A stretch of DNA of 16,028 nucleotides, taken from NCBI GenBank assembly GCA_900552225.1, contig URYX01000023.1, positions 1 through 16,028 on the forward strand, given 5' to 3'. Source of the stretch: an uncultured Oscillospiraceae bacterium (GTDB taxonomy: Bacteria; Bacillota; Clostridia; Oscillospirales; Acutalibacteraceae). The stretch's first letter is position 1; each line of letters starts with the position of its first letter. Shown here one piece after another: positions 7,523 to 15,977 of this stretch. Both the position numbers and the translations under genes were made by a program. Below the pieces are notes generated by a model. It was given only the letters and a program-made list of their open reading frames with translations, was not told where the DNA came from and did not search any database.

Positions 7523-7543
7523 CGTGCGTTTTCGGGGCACGGA
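7523..7543 (+). other. Intercistronic stem-loop after the binding-protein gene
   Basis: CCGTGC (7523-7528) pairs exactly with GCACGG (7538-7543) around a 9-base loop, two bases after the stop of the binding-protein gene. No T-run follows. Stem-loops here often protect the upstream message so the binding protein outnumbers the permeases; that role is inferred. Confidence 0.4.
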
Positions 7544-7580
7544 TTCGTCGGTCAGCCATGGACAAGAGAGGAGTATACTC

Positions 7581-8516
7581 ATGCAACAACTCAGCGGATG
7601 GTTCCGCGGGAAGCGGGCGCAGTGGAAGCACGGCTGCCGCCTGGCGGCCCGCAACTGGGACTGCTATCTGTTTATCCTTCCGTTTTTTCTGATATTCGCC
7701 GTGTTTGTGATTGCGCCGGTGTTTATGGCGCTCTATTACAGCTTTACCTATTTCAATGTGCTGCAGGATCCGAAATGGATCGGCTGGCAGAACTATGTGG
7801 AGCTGTTTACGGGCGACGAGATTTTCATCAAGTCCGTCAAAAATACATTCCTGATTGCCCTGGTGACCGGCCCGTTCGGGTATCTGGCCTCGTTTTTGCT
7901 GGCGTGGTCCATCAACGAGCTGAAGCCGGCGCTGCGGGCGCTGATGGTGACCATCATGTACGCGCCGTCCATCTCCGGCGGGGCCTATATGATCTGGACG
8001 ATTATCTTCAGCGGCGACGAGCACGGCTATATCAACAGCCTGCTGATGAGCACGGGGCTGGTGACCTCCCCGATCCAGTTCTTTACGGATACCAACTGGA
8101 TGATCTGGGTCTGCATTCTCGTGATGCTGTGGATGAGCCTCGGCGCCGGCTTTTTGGCCTTTGTCGCCGGCTTCCAGACGGTGGATAAGAGCTACTATGA
8201 GGCGGGATATGTCGAAGGGGTGCAGAACCGGTGGCAGGAGCTGTGGCACATCACCCTGCCGATCATGAAGCCGCAGCTGCTGTTCGGCGCGGTGATGAGC
8301 ATCACGGCGGCCTTTTCCTGCGGCTCGGTCTCCTCGGCGCTGTTTGGGCAGCCGAGTACCGACTATGCGGTACATACGGCGCTCAACCACATGACCGATT
8401 ACGGCGGAGTGCGGTACGACATGGGCTATGCCTGCGCCATTGCGACGCTGCTCTTTTTGGTGATGATCGGGTGCAATGAGCTGATTCAGCGCACACTGAG
8501 CAAAATAGGAGAATGA
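7581..8516 (+). CDS. CUT1 sugar ABC permease, MalF/LplB type (first pair)
   Basis: Membrane subunit of a carbohydrate importer, 311 residues. Seen: about six hydrophobic segments (the first at about 29-55, NWDCYLFILPFFLIFAVFV), and the cytoplasmic EAA loop EAGYVEG...ITLP (about 207-227) that docks the ATPase. Start: ATG with GAGGAG seven bases upstream; a longer frame from GTG 7524 runs through the intergenic hairpin and has no site. Its stop overlaps an ATG (ATGA at 8513-8516) just before the next permease, showing tight coupling. It pairs with the next gene, and the upstream binding protein is its likely partner. No ATPase gene is present, so a shared MsmX-type ATPase encoded elsewhere is expected. 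Confidence 0.94.
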   Translation: MQQLSGWFRGKRAQWKHGCRLAARNWDCYLFILPFFLIFAVFVIAPVFMALYYSFTYFNVLQDPKWIGWQNYVELFTGDEIFIKSVKNTFLIALVTGPFGYLASFLLAWSINELKPALRALMVTIMYAPSISGGAYMIWTIIFSGDEHGYINSLLMSTGLVTSPIQFFTDTNWMIWVCILVMLWMSLGAGFLAFVAGFQTVDKSYYEAGYVEGVQNRWQELWHITLPIMKPQLLFGAVMSITAAFSCGSVSSALFGQPSTDYAVHTALNHMTDYGGVRYDMGYACAIATLLFLVMIGCNELIQRTLSKIGE

Positions 8517-8518
8517 CG

Positions 8519-9406
8519 ATGCGCAAGGAAAAACTGTTACAACCGAAAAAGCGCTCCGGCGCCAAGGCCTTTGAGGCGCGCGGTACCGGAGGAAAGATTG
8601 CCAACTTCCTGTTCCTCTGCATCATCGCCCTGTTTATGGCGATTCCGCTTGTGCTGGTGGTCGGCAATGCGTTCAAGCCGATGGATGAGCTGTTTGTGTG
8701 GCCGCCGCGGCTGTTTCCGCAGCACCCGACGCTTGACAATTTCCGCAACATTTCCGCGCTGATGAGCGATTCGTGGATTCCGATGTCCAAATACCTGTTC
8801 AATACGGTGTTTGTGACGCTGAGCTCCACGCTGCTGCACGTGATTGCCGCCTCCATGGCGGCCTACGCCCTCGAAAAGCGGGAGTTCCCCCTGAAGCGGT
8901 TTTTGTTCCGCCTGGTGGTCATTTCTCTGATGTTCTCGAGCGCGGTAACGCAGATTCCGAGCTATCTGATTATGGCAAAGCTGCACTGGGTGGACACCTA
9001 CTGGGCACTGGTGATTCCGCCGATTGCCTCGGCCATCGGGCTCTATCTGATGAAGCAATTCATGTGCAACCTGCCGAATGCGCTGCTGGAGTCGGCGCGG
9101 ATGGACGGTGCGTCGGAATTCCGCATTTACTGGCAGATTGTGATGCCGCTGGTGCGGCCCGCATGGCTGACGCTGATTATTTTCTCGTTCCAGAGCACGT
9201 GGGGCACCACCGGCGGAAGCTACATCTTCTCGGAGAGCCTCAAGACGCTCAGCTATGCGCTCAATCAGATTCTGAAGGGCGGTATTGCGCGGGCCGGCGC
9301 CGGTTCGGCGGTCAGCCTGATTATGATTATCCCGCCTGTGCTGGTGTTTATTTTCACGCAGAGAAACATCCTGCAGACCATGGCCAATTCCGGTATGAAG
9401 GATTGA
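8519..9406 (+). CDS. CUT1 sugar ABC permease, MalG type (first pair)
   Basis: Second membrane subunit of the first transporter, 295 residues. Seen: six hydrophobic segments, a periplasmic-type loop after segment 1 with NAFKPMDEL, the MalG-like FNTVFVTLSSTLLHVI...AYAL region, and an EAA loop ESARMDG...IVMP (about 171-190). The loop has Ser for the middle Ala, a common variant. Start: ATG 8519 has AGGAG seven bases upstream. The ATG at 8513, which overlaps the preceding stop, is only one base from that site and is less likely. Product of the preceding gene is its partner. Confidence 0.94.
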   Translation: MRKEKLLQPKKRSGAKAFEARGTGGKIANFLFLCIIALFMAIPLVLVVGNAFKPMDELFVWPPRLFPQHPTLDNFRNISALMSDSWIPMSKYLFNTVFVTLSSTLLHVIAASMAAYALEKREFPLKRFLFRLVVISLMFSSAVTQIPSYLIMAKLHWVDTYWALVIPPIASAIGLYLMKQFMCNLPNALLESARMDGASEFRIYWQIVMPLVRPAWLTLIIFSFQSTWGTTGGSYIFSESLKTLSYALNQILKGGIARAGAGSAVSLIMIIPPVLVFIFTQRNILQTMANSGMKD

Positions 9407-9424
9407 CCCGGGAGGTACCGTGCA

Positions 9425-9454
9425 ATGGCCGGGCGGCCTCGGAAAGGATGGTAG
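9425..9454 (+). CDS. Possible nine-codon leader ORF (MAGRPRKGW)
   Basis: ATG at 9425 has GGGAGG nine bases upstream, a better spacing than any other start in this gap. It reads nine codons, MAGRPRKGW, to a TAG at 9452-9454. That stop overlaps the AGGTG motif in front of the next gene's TTG start, so ribosomes ending here could feed the next start. It may equally be chance; no homologue is known to me. Confidence 0.3.
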   Translation: MAGRPRKGW

Positions 9455-9461
9455 GTGTAAT

Positions 9462-11561
9462 TTGAAAGCTATACATAAACGGGCGGCGTCGCTGCTCTGT
9501 GCGGTGCTTCTGCTGCCGACGGCGGGGCTGTCCGCCGCGGCCTCGGGAGTCTTTGACAGCTACGTATACGATACCGACCGGGAGGCGGTCAGTGCGCCGG
9601 ATGCGGTGACGCTGGCGGCGGTGTATACCGGGCAGGATCTTGGGGTCGGTGCGCTGTCGTCGGCGTCGGATATCTGCACCGATGCGGACGGGCGGCTGTA
9701 TATCGCGGACACGGGCAATAACCGCATTGTGGTGCTCGGGGCCGACGAACGGGTCGAGCGCACGATCGACGGATTTACGGACGCGGCGGGGGCACAGCAG
9801 CATCTGGCCGCACCGCAGGGCGTGTTTGTGCACGATGACGGCCGGGTGTACATTGCCGATACGGGTAACCAGCGCATCGTTATCCTGAACGCGGACGGTA
9901 CGCTGGAGCGGCTGGTGGGGGCACCGGAGTCCTCTGTGCTGGCGAAGGATTTCGTATTCAAGCCCACCAAGCTGGCGGTGGATACCGCGGACCGCATATT
10001 CGTGGTGTCCTCCGGCTTCAATATGGGACTTCTGCAGCTGGACAAACACGGAAATTTTGTGCAGTGCCTCGGCGCTCCGAAGGTGACCTATACGCTGTGG
10101 GAGTACATCTGGAACCTGTTTTCCACGGAGGCCCAGAGAGCGCGCAGCGCCTCCTTTGTGCCGACGGAATACAACAATGTGACCATTGACGGGGAGAATT
10201 TCCTGTTTGTGACCTCCTCCTCCTACGATATGTGGGAGTATCTGGGCGGCGGCATTCAGCCGCTGAAGCGCCTCAATGCCAAGGGTGACGACATCCTGCG
10301 CAAGAATGGCAACGGAATGCCCTACGGCGACACCGAGGTGATCCGGACCGGCAGCTACCGCGGCCCCTCCACGTTGGTGGATGCGGCGACGATGGGCTAC
10401 GGGATGTATGCCATCCTGGATGCCAACCGCTCCCGCGTGTTTGTCTACAACAGCGACGGCGAGCTGCTGTTCATGTTCGGCGGGCCGGGGGAGAAGAAGG
10501 GAGCCTTCCGCACGCCGTCGTCGTTCGCCTTTGTGCGGGACAGCTTCTATATTCTGGATTCCACCAAGCAGACGCTGACGCGCTACACGATGAATGACTA
10601 CGGTAAGCAGCTTTACGAGGCCACCGCGTGCCACGACCGCAGCGAATACGACCGCGAGCAGGAGATCTGGCAGGCGATTGCCGACGAAAACATCAATCAG
10701 TCGGCCGCGCTGGTGGGCATCGGCAAGGCGGCCTACCGCAACAAGGACTACACCGAGGCCATGCGGCTGTTCCGCCTGGCGGAGGACAAAACGAACTATT
10801 CCAAGGCGTATCAGAAATACCGCTCCGACTGGGTCGGGGAAAACTTCGGCCGCATGATGGCGGTGCTGGCGGCGGTGATCGCGGCCGTTCTGGTGTACCG
10901 GGCCGTGCGCAGACGGCGCGGCACGGTGCAGCCGGACATTCACAGCTACCGCGGTACCCTGCGGTATGCGCGGCACATGAGCGTGCATCCGCTCGAGGGA
11001 GCCTGGGATCTGAAGCGGGAGCGGCGCGGTAGCATGGCGGCGGCGATGACGCTGCTCGGGCTGTGCTGCGTGGCGATGCTGCTGTACGATTGTTTTACGG
11101 GCTTTATCTTCTGCGGTGTCAAGGCGGAGGAGCGCAATCTTCTGCTGGAGTTTGCCAAGGTGCTGGGGCCGTTCTTCCTGTTCTGTGCCTGCAACTGGTG
11201 CGTGACGTCGCTGGTCGGCGGTGAGGGCAGCTTCCGCGACATTGTGATGGCGGCCGCCTATTCGCTGATGCCGCTTGTCATCCTGCTGCCGCTTGCCACA
11301 CTGCTCAGCCATGTGCTGACGCTGGAGGAGCGCGACTTCTACATTGTGTTCGTCGTGCTGGCCGTGCTGTGGGCGGCGGGGCTGCTGATCTGCTCCAATA
11401 AACAGATTCACAATTATTCCATGGGAAGGGCCATCGGCATTTTACTGCTGACCGTTTTGGTCATGCTGATCGTGGTGTTCCTGATGGTGCTGGCCTTTGT
11501 ATTGGTCCAGCAGTTTGTCAGCTTCGTCTCGGATATCATCGACGAGCTGTACCTGCGGTGA
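9462..11561 (+). CDS. Secreted/membrane NHL-propeller, TPR-like, Yip1-domain protein
   Basis: A 699-residue membrane protein. Order: signal peptide (1-27, ending SAAASG); an NHL-type beta-propeller (about 60-380) with GRLYIADTGNNRIVVL (77-92) and GRVYIADTGNQRIVIL (127-142) as the clearest blades and weaker ones near 177, 313 and 360; a TPR-like helical part (about 400-455); one membrane span (about 464-480); a basic cytoplasmic stretch; then a Yip1-type domain with five hydrophobic segments (about 525-687). The propeller would face outside and the Yip1 part lies in the membrane. Start: TTG 9462 with AGGTG upstream gives a clean signal peptide; GTG 9420 would add 14 residues but has only four bases after GGAGG. 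I recall Yip1-family proteins beside sugar transporters and DUF5696 proteins in Clostridia and Paenibacillus. Role unknown; a scaffold or sensor is a guess. Confidence 0.83.
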   Translation: MKAIHKRAASLLCAVLLLPTAGLSAAASGVFDSYVYDTDREAVSAPDAVTLAAVYTGQDLGVGALSSASDICTDADGRLYIADTGNNRIVVLGADERVERTIDGFTDAAGAQQHLAAPQGVFVHDDGRVYIADTGNQRIVILNADGTLERLVGAPESSVLAKDFVFKPTKLAVDTADRIFVVSSGFNMGLLQLDKHGNFVQCLGAPKVTYTLWEYIWNLFSTEAQRARSASFVPTEYNNVTIDGENFLFVTSSSYDMWEYLGGGIQPLKRLNAKGDDILRKNGNGMPYGDTEVIRTGSYRGPSTLVDAATMGYGMYAILDANRSRVFVYNSDGELLFMFGGPGEKKGAFRTPSSFAFVRDSFYILDSTKQTLTRYTMNDYGKQLYEATACHDRSEYDREQEIWQAIADENINQSAALVGIGKAAYRNKDYTEAMRLFRLAEDKTNYSKAYQKYRSDWVGENFGRMMAVLAAVIAAVLVYRAVRRRRGTVQPDIHSYRGTLRYARHMSVHPLEGAWDLKRERRGSMAAAMTLLGLCCVAMLLYDCFTGFIFCGVKAEERNLLLEFAKVLGPFFLFCACNWCVTSLVGGEGSFRDIVMAAAYSLMPLVILLPLATLLSHVLTLEERDFYIVFVVLAVLWAAGLLICSNKQIHNYSMGRAIGILLLTVLVMLIVVFLMVLAFVLVQQFVSFVSDIIDELYLR

Positions 11562-11572
11562 GGAGGGATACC

Positions 11573-14107
11573 ATGAAAATCAGACAACGGATCGGTGCCC
11601 TCGGGACGGCGGCTGTCCTGATGCTGGGGCTGCTGCCCGGCTGCAGCCGGACCCCGGCGGCGGAGGAGCACCGCAAGGCCTCCTTCCTGTCGCCGCAGAC
11701 CACCGAAAACGACCTGAGCTCGACGGAATTTCGCACCATGGCAGAGACGGCACAGCTGCGGCTGGAGCTCAATGCGGACACCGGCGTGATCCATGTCGTC
11801 TCCAAGGAGACGGGGCGCGTGTGGTCCTCGGAGAGCAGCCAGGGACAGGCGCAGCTTACGCTGTCCTATTCCAACGAGGCCGGCACGGTCGGCTATATGA
11901 ACAGCTATGACGATGCGGTCAAGCGCGGTCAGTACCGCGTTGAGGCGGTGGACGGCGGCTTCCGGATGCAGTATTCGCTCGGGCGGATCGAAAACAATCT
12001 GCTCGGCCCGGTGCTGATGAGTGTGGAGCATTTCGAGGCGGTGCGCGAGGCCTCCTCGGCCCGCAACCGTCAGGTGCTCGGCACCGTCTACTATCTGGCG
12101 GACGTGCAGACGATGGAGAAGGAAAAGCGGGAAAAGCTGCTGGCCGACTACCCGATTCTGGCGGATCAGCCGCTGTATGTGCTCTATAACACCTCCATGA
12201 CCGGCAGCGTCAAGTCGCAGCTCGACAAGGTGCTGCGCGAGGGCGGCTATACGGAGGAGGATCAGGCCGAGGACGAGGCCCTGTATGAGAATCTCGAGGA
12301 AAAGGCGGAGCCGCGGTTCAATGTGACCGTGTACTACACGCTCGACGGAGACGCCCTGCGGGTGCGCATTCCCATGGAGGAGCTGTTCTGCTACGACACG
12401 GTGCCGATGGAGACGCTGAGCGTGCTGCCGTATTTCGGCCAGCCGTCGCAGGAGGAGAGCGGCTATTGGCTGCTGCCGGACGGCTCCGGCTCGGTGATGA
12501 ACTGGTATAACGGCAAGGGCGACCTGCAGGACTACGTGCTGCCGATTTACGGGCAGAACTACGACCTGCTGCTTGACGAGAGAGTCAGCGAGAACGCGAC
12601 GGCGGTGCTGCCGCTGTTCGGCTGCCACACCGGGGAGGACGGCTTCCTCTCGGTCATCGACGGCGGAGCCGCCATGGCCACCCTGGTGGCGGCCCCCGGC
12701 AACGACCGCAAGCTGCCGCAGGCCTATCTGCGGTTCCGCGTGACCGAAAAGGCGCAGATGGATGCCATCGTCGTCAATTCCTCCACGCTGAACAACAATT
12801 ATTATACGCTGCACGAGACCGAGCGCTATACCGGAGATCTGCAGCTGTCCTATTACTTCCTGAGCGGCGAAAGCAGCGACTACAGCGGCATGGCGCAGCG
12901 CTACCGCGCACTGCTGCCGGAGCGCACGACCGCTCAGACGGTGCCGCTGGTGGCGGAGACGGTCGGTGTGGTGGACGTGACCGGAAACATCCTCGGCATC
13001 TCCGTGCGGCAGCAGCGGCTGCTGACCTCCTACGAGGAGGCGGCCCGCATGGCGCGCGAGCTGAAGGAGGCCGGCGCGGACGGACTGACGCTGCGGCTGT
13101 CGGGCTATCTGAACGGCGGCTACCGCCAGGCCATCCTGAAAAAGCCCGCCGCCAATGCCAAGGCGGGCAGCAGCCGGGAGCTCGGGGAATGGATTGCCGC
13201 GCTGGAGGCCGAGGGCATTCCGGCGTATCTGGACGCCGACCTGCAGACGGCCTATAAGGACGGCTGGTTTGACGGCTTCAGCCGCTCCTCGGATGTCATC
13301 CGGTTTCTGAGCAAGGAGGTCGGCGTGCAGTATCCGTTCAACCCGGCGAGCTTCCAGCCGCTGACCTCGGAGCGTGCCCGGTACATTCTGCGTCCGGCCG
13401 CGGTGCGGGCCTGTGCGGAGGCGTTCGGCGGCTTTGCCGATACCTACGGCATCGGGCGGCTTTCGCTGCGGGAGATCGGACAGAGCCTCCATGCGGATTA
13501 CACGCAGGAGGCGAGCACCTGCCGGGAGGAGGCGCTCCGTCAGCTGACGGAGACGGTGCAGAAGCTGGGAGAATCGCACAGCCTCATGCTGAGCGGCGGG
13601 CAGACGGCGTTTGCCGGAATGGCGGATCTGATCGTGGATCTGCCGCTGACCGACAGCGGCGCGGATATTACCGATTACAGCGTGCCCTTTGCCGCCATGG
13701 TGTACAGCGGCCGCACCGCCTATACGGGCGGCTGCTCCAACCTGGAGTACGGAAGCGAGAACGAGTATCTGCAGCTGATCGAAAACGGCGCGGGGCTGTA
13801 TGTGCGGCTGTGCGCCGGGGACGGCATGGCGCTGCAAAACACGGATTTCGCCGCGTGGTTCTCCTGCGGCTATGAGGTGCAGAAGCCCAAGGTGCTGGCA
13901 CGCTACCGGACGCTGTGCGAGGCGCTGGAGGGCTGCGCCGGCCTGCAGCTGACGGAGCACCGGAGAATCAGCGATCAGGTGGCCTGCTCCACCTTCGCAA
14001 GCGGCGTCCGCCTGTACGTCAACTACGGGGATACCCCCTACACCTTGGAAAACGGGGCCGTCGTGGAGGCACACGGCTACTATCGGGAAAAGGAGGCGGC
14101 GGCATGA
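11573..14107 (+). CDS. Large lipoprotein, likely DUF5696; glycosidase-like fold suspected
   Basis: An 844-residue surface lipoprotein with a lipobox (LLPGC, Cys24). From memory it resembles the DUF5696 proteins found beside sugar transporters and Yip1 proteins; no function is known to me. Residues about 60-450 are beta-rich and end in YYFLSGESSDYSGMAQRYR, the kind of linker seen before catalytic barrels in large glycosidases. Residues about 455-760 alternate helices and strands like a TIM barrel: LLTSYEEAARMARELKEAG with ADGLTLRLSG, then IPAYLDADLQ (Asp553, Asp555), then GRLSLREIG (Glu634), then ADLIVDLPL. A small beta-rich tail follows. The acidic residues at strand ends could be catalytic; this is inference. 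Start: ATG with AGGAGG six bases upstream, 11 bases after the preceding stop. Its stop overlaps the next start (ATGA), so it is coupled to the second permease pair. Confidence 0.78.
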   Translation: MKIRQRIGALGTAAVLMLGLLPGCSRTPAAEEHRKASFLSPQTTENDLSSTEFRTMAETAQLRLELNADTGVIHVVSKETGRVWSSESSQGQAQLTLSYSNEAGTVGYMNSYDDAVKRGQYRVEAVDGGFRMQYSLGRIENNLLGPVLMSVEHFEAVREASSARNRQVLGTVYYLADVQTMEKEKREKLLADYPILADQPLYVLYNTSMTGSVKSQLDKVLREGGYTEEDQAEDEALYENLEEKAEPRFNVTVYYTLDGDALRVRIPMEELFCYDTVPMETLSVLPYFGQPSQEESGYWLLPDGSGSVMNWYNGKGDLQDYVLPIYGQNYDLLLDERVSENATAVLPLFGCHTGEDGFLSVIDGGAAMATLVAAPGNDRKLPQAYLRFRVTEKAQMDAIVVNSSTLNNNYYTLHETERYTGDLQLSYYFLSGESSDYSGMAQRYRALLPERTTAQTVPLVAETVGVVDVTGNILGISVRQQRLLTSYEEAARMARELKEAGADGLTLRLSGYLNGGYRQAILKKPAANAKAGSSRELGEWIAALEAEGIPAYLDADLQTAYKDGWFDGFSRSSDVIRFLSKEVGVQYPFNPASFQPLTSERARYILRPAAVRACAEAFGGFADTYGIGRLSLREIGQSLHADYTQEASTCREEALRQLTETVQKLGESHSLMLSGGQTAFAGMADLIVDLPLTDSGADITDYSVPFAAMVYSGRTAYTGGCSNLEYGSENEYLQLIENGAGLYVRLCAGDGMALQNTDFAAWFSCGYEVQKPKVLARYRTLCEALEGCAGLQLTEHRRISDQVACSTFASGVRLYVNYGDTPYTLENGAVVEAHGYYREKEAAA

Positions 14108-15018
14108 AACGGTCCGGACGGTATACATCCTTTGCCAAACGGCGGATGCGGACGGGTATCTGCTTTGTGATGCCCTTTGTGGTCGGAGCGGTCGTCTTTG
14201 TCCTGATCCCCTTCTTTCAGGCCCTCTATTTCAGCCTGTGCGACCTGAAGCTGACGGCCGACGGCTATACCCTGAATTTTGTGGGGCTGGCCAACTACAA
14301 CCAGGCCTTTGCCGTGGATCCGAATTTCCGCAAGGAGCTGCTGTCCTCGGTGGGCAACATGCTCGTCAATGTGCCGCTGACCGTGCTGTTCGCCTTCTTC
14401 ATGGCGAGCCTGCTCAATCAGAAGTTTATCGGCCGGTCGGTGGCGCGGGTGATCCTGTTTGTGCCGGTCATCATCTCCTCCGGCATCGTCACGAACCTCA
14501 TGGCCGGAGACCTGATGAATAATCTGCTGCAGTCGGCGGACAAGACCAACGATTCGCTGGCGGCCGGAGGCGGCATGGCGACGGCGTTTGTCGAGATGAT
14601 GAATCAGATGAGCATGGACAGCCGGATTGTCAATTTCATCGTGGAGGCGGTCGGACGGCTCTCGGATATCATCACGATGGCGGCGGTGCCGACGGTCATC
14701 TTCCTGGCCGGGCTGCAGGCCATCTCCGAATCGGTCTACGAGGCGGCATACATGGAGGGAGCCACCGGCTGGGAGGTTTTCTGGAAGATCAGCTTCCCGA
14801 TGGTCAGTCCGCTGATTCTCGTGACAGTGGTCTACAGCATCGTCGATTCCTTCACGAACATCAGCAACACGGTCATCAACACGATCCACACGACCAGCTT
14901 CACCTCTATGAAGTTCGGACTCGGAGCCGCCATGGCCATTGCGTATATGGCCATCATCCTGGCACTGCTGGCAATCATTTACAAAATCATTGCCCGGTAT
15001 GTGTCCTATCAGAACTGA
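14104..15018 (+). CDS. CUT1 sugar ABC permease, MalF/LplB type (second pair)
   Basis: A 304-residue permease. Seen: a basic N-terminus, a first span with FVMPFVVGAVVFVLIPF, about six spans overall, and an EAA loop EAAYMEG...ISFP (213-232) with the conserved Gly219. Unusual: between spans 3 and 4 there is a polar, Met-rich insert of about 40 residues (about 143-180, ADKTNDSLAAGGG...). The first-pair permease has a different, shorter loop here. Start: ATG overlapping the previous stop by four bases, with AAGGAGG seven bases upstream. The sequence clearly differs from the first-pair permease, so this is not a recent local duplication. Confidence 0.94.
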   Translation: MKRSGRYTSFAKRRMRTGICFVMPFVVGAVVFVLIPFFQALYFSLCDLKLTADGYTLNFVGLANYNQAFAVDPNFRKELLSSVGNMLVNVPLTVLFAFFMASLLNQKFIGRSVARVILFVPVIISSGIVTNLMAGDLMNNLLQSADKTNDSLAAGGGMATAFVEMMNQMSMDSRIVNFIVEAVGRLSDIITMAAVPTVIFLAGLQAISESVYEAAYMEGATGWEVFWKISFPMVSPLILVTVVYSIVDSFTNISNTVINTIHTTSFTSMKFGLGAAMAIAYMAIILALLAIIYKIIARYVSYQN

Positions 15019-15033
15019 GAGGGGGAGGAGCGT

Positions 15034-15939
15034 ATGCAAGCAAAAAACCGACAGGTGCGCATGAAGAAAATCGGCATGCGGATTGTATGGGCGCTCTTTC
15101 GCCTGATCTTTATCGGCGGTGTGTGCTTTGTCATTCTGTACCCGCTGTTTACGAAAATCATGTCCGGTCTGATGGACGTGTCGGACGTCTATGACAGCAC
15201 CATCCGCTATCTGCCGAAGCATTACACGCTCGAGCATGTCAAAACGGCCATGACGCTGCTGAAATACCCGGGCTCGCTGTACCGCACCGTGCTGCTGGTG
15301 GCGGCGGTCTCGCTCGTGCACGTGCTGGCCTGTACGCTGGTGGCCTACGGCTTTGCGCGGTATCAGTTCCCCGGGCGGAACCTGCTGTTCGGACTGGTGC
15401 TGTTTGCCCTGGTGATTCCACCGGACGTGCTGATGGTGCCGTACTACCTGATGTTCCGCGGCTGGGGGATTACCGACACGCTCTGGCCGCAGGTGCTGCT
15501 TGGCATGACGTGCACCGGACTGAAAAACGGCATCTACGTCTTTATCATGCGGCAGCATTTTACGGGGGTCCCGAAGGAGCTGGAGGAGGCGGCCTATGTG
15601 GACGGCGCGGGCTCGCTGAAAACCCTGTTCCGCGTGATCCTGCCGGGTGCCGTCGGCATGATGGTGACCGTGTTCCTGTTCTCCTTTGTGTGGCAGTGGC
15701 TGGACGCCACGTACACGCCGATCCTGTGCGCCAATATGGACATTGTCCCGGTGACGGTCGGCAGCCTTTCCAATCCCCTGGCCGGGATGGCGGGCTCCTC
15801 GGACAGCAGCCTGATGCTGACGGCGAGTCTGGTCAAAAACGCCGGTATTATTTTGGTGATTTCACCGCTCCTCGTGCTGTACCTGGTGGCACAGAAGTTC
15901 TTTGTGCAGAGTGTAGAGCGCAGCGGGCTGGTGGGATGA
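15034..15939 (+). CDS. CUT1 sugar ABC permease, MalG type (second pair)
   Basis: A 301-residue partner of the preceding permease. Seen: six hydrophobic segments, the MalG-like LYRTVLLVAAVSLVHVLACTLVAYGFAR region, VIPPDVLMVPYYLMF, and an EAA loop EAAYVDG...VILP (185-204). Start: ATG with GGAGG five bases upstream, 15 bases after the preceding stop. It completes a second full CUT1 permease pair in the same operon, again without an ATPase gene. Confidence 0.95.
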   Translation: MQAKNRQVRMKKIGMRIVWALFRLIFIGGVCFVILYPLFTKIMSGLMDVSDVYDSTIRYLPKHYTLEHVKTAMTLLKYPGSLYRTVLLVAAVSLVHVLACTLVAYGFARYQFPGRNLLFGLVLFALVIPPDVLMVPYYLMFRGWGITDTLWPQVLLGMTCTGLKNGIYVFIMRQHFTGVPKELEEAAYVDGAGSLKTLFRVILPGAVGMMVTVFLFSFVWQWLDATYTPILCANMDIVPVTVGSLSNPLAGMAGSSDSSLMLTASLVKNAGIILVISPLLVLYLVAQKFFVQSVERSGLVG

Positions 15940-15977
15940 CATAGAGAACCATTCTAAATTTTCAAGGAGGAAACATC

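Noticed and set aside
11414..14128. Very long open frame of about 900 codons on the minus strand, opposite the DUF5696-like gene, and similar long minus-strand frames elsewhere (860-2455, 6927-8390, 9354-11411, 14080-15558)
   Set aside because: They exactly shadow well-supported plus-strand genes, their translations are rich in Arg/His/Gln as expected from reverse reading of GC-rich codons, and they lack ribosome binding sites and recognisable domains.
7581..15939. Recent tandem duplication of the permease pair
   Set aside because: The two pairs share only family motifs such as the EAA loop. Their sequences, loops and lengths differ throughout, so any duplication is ancient.
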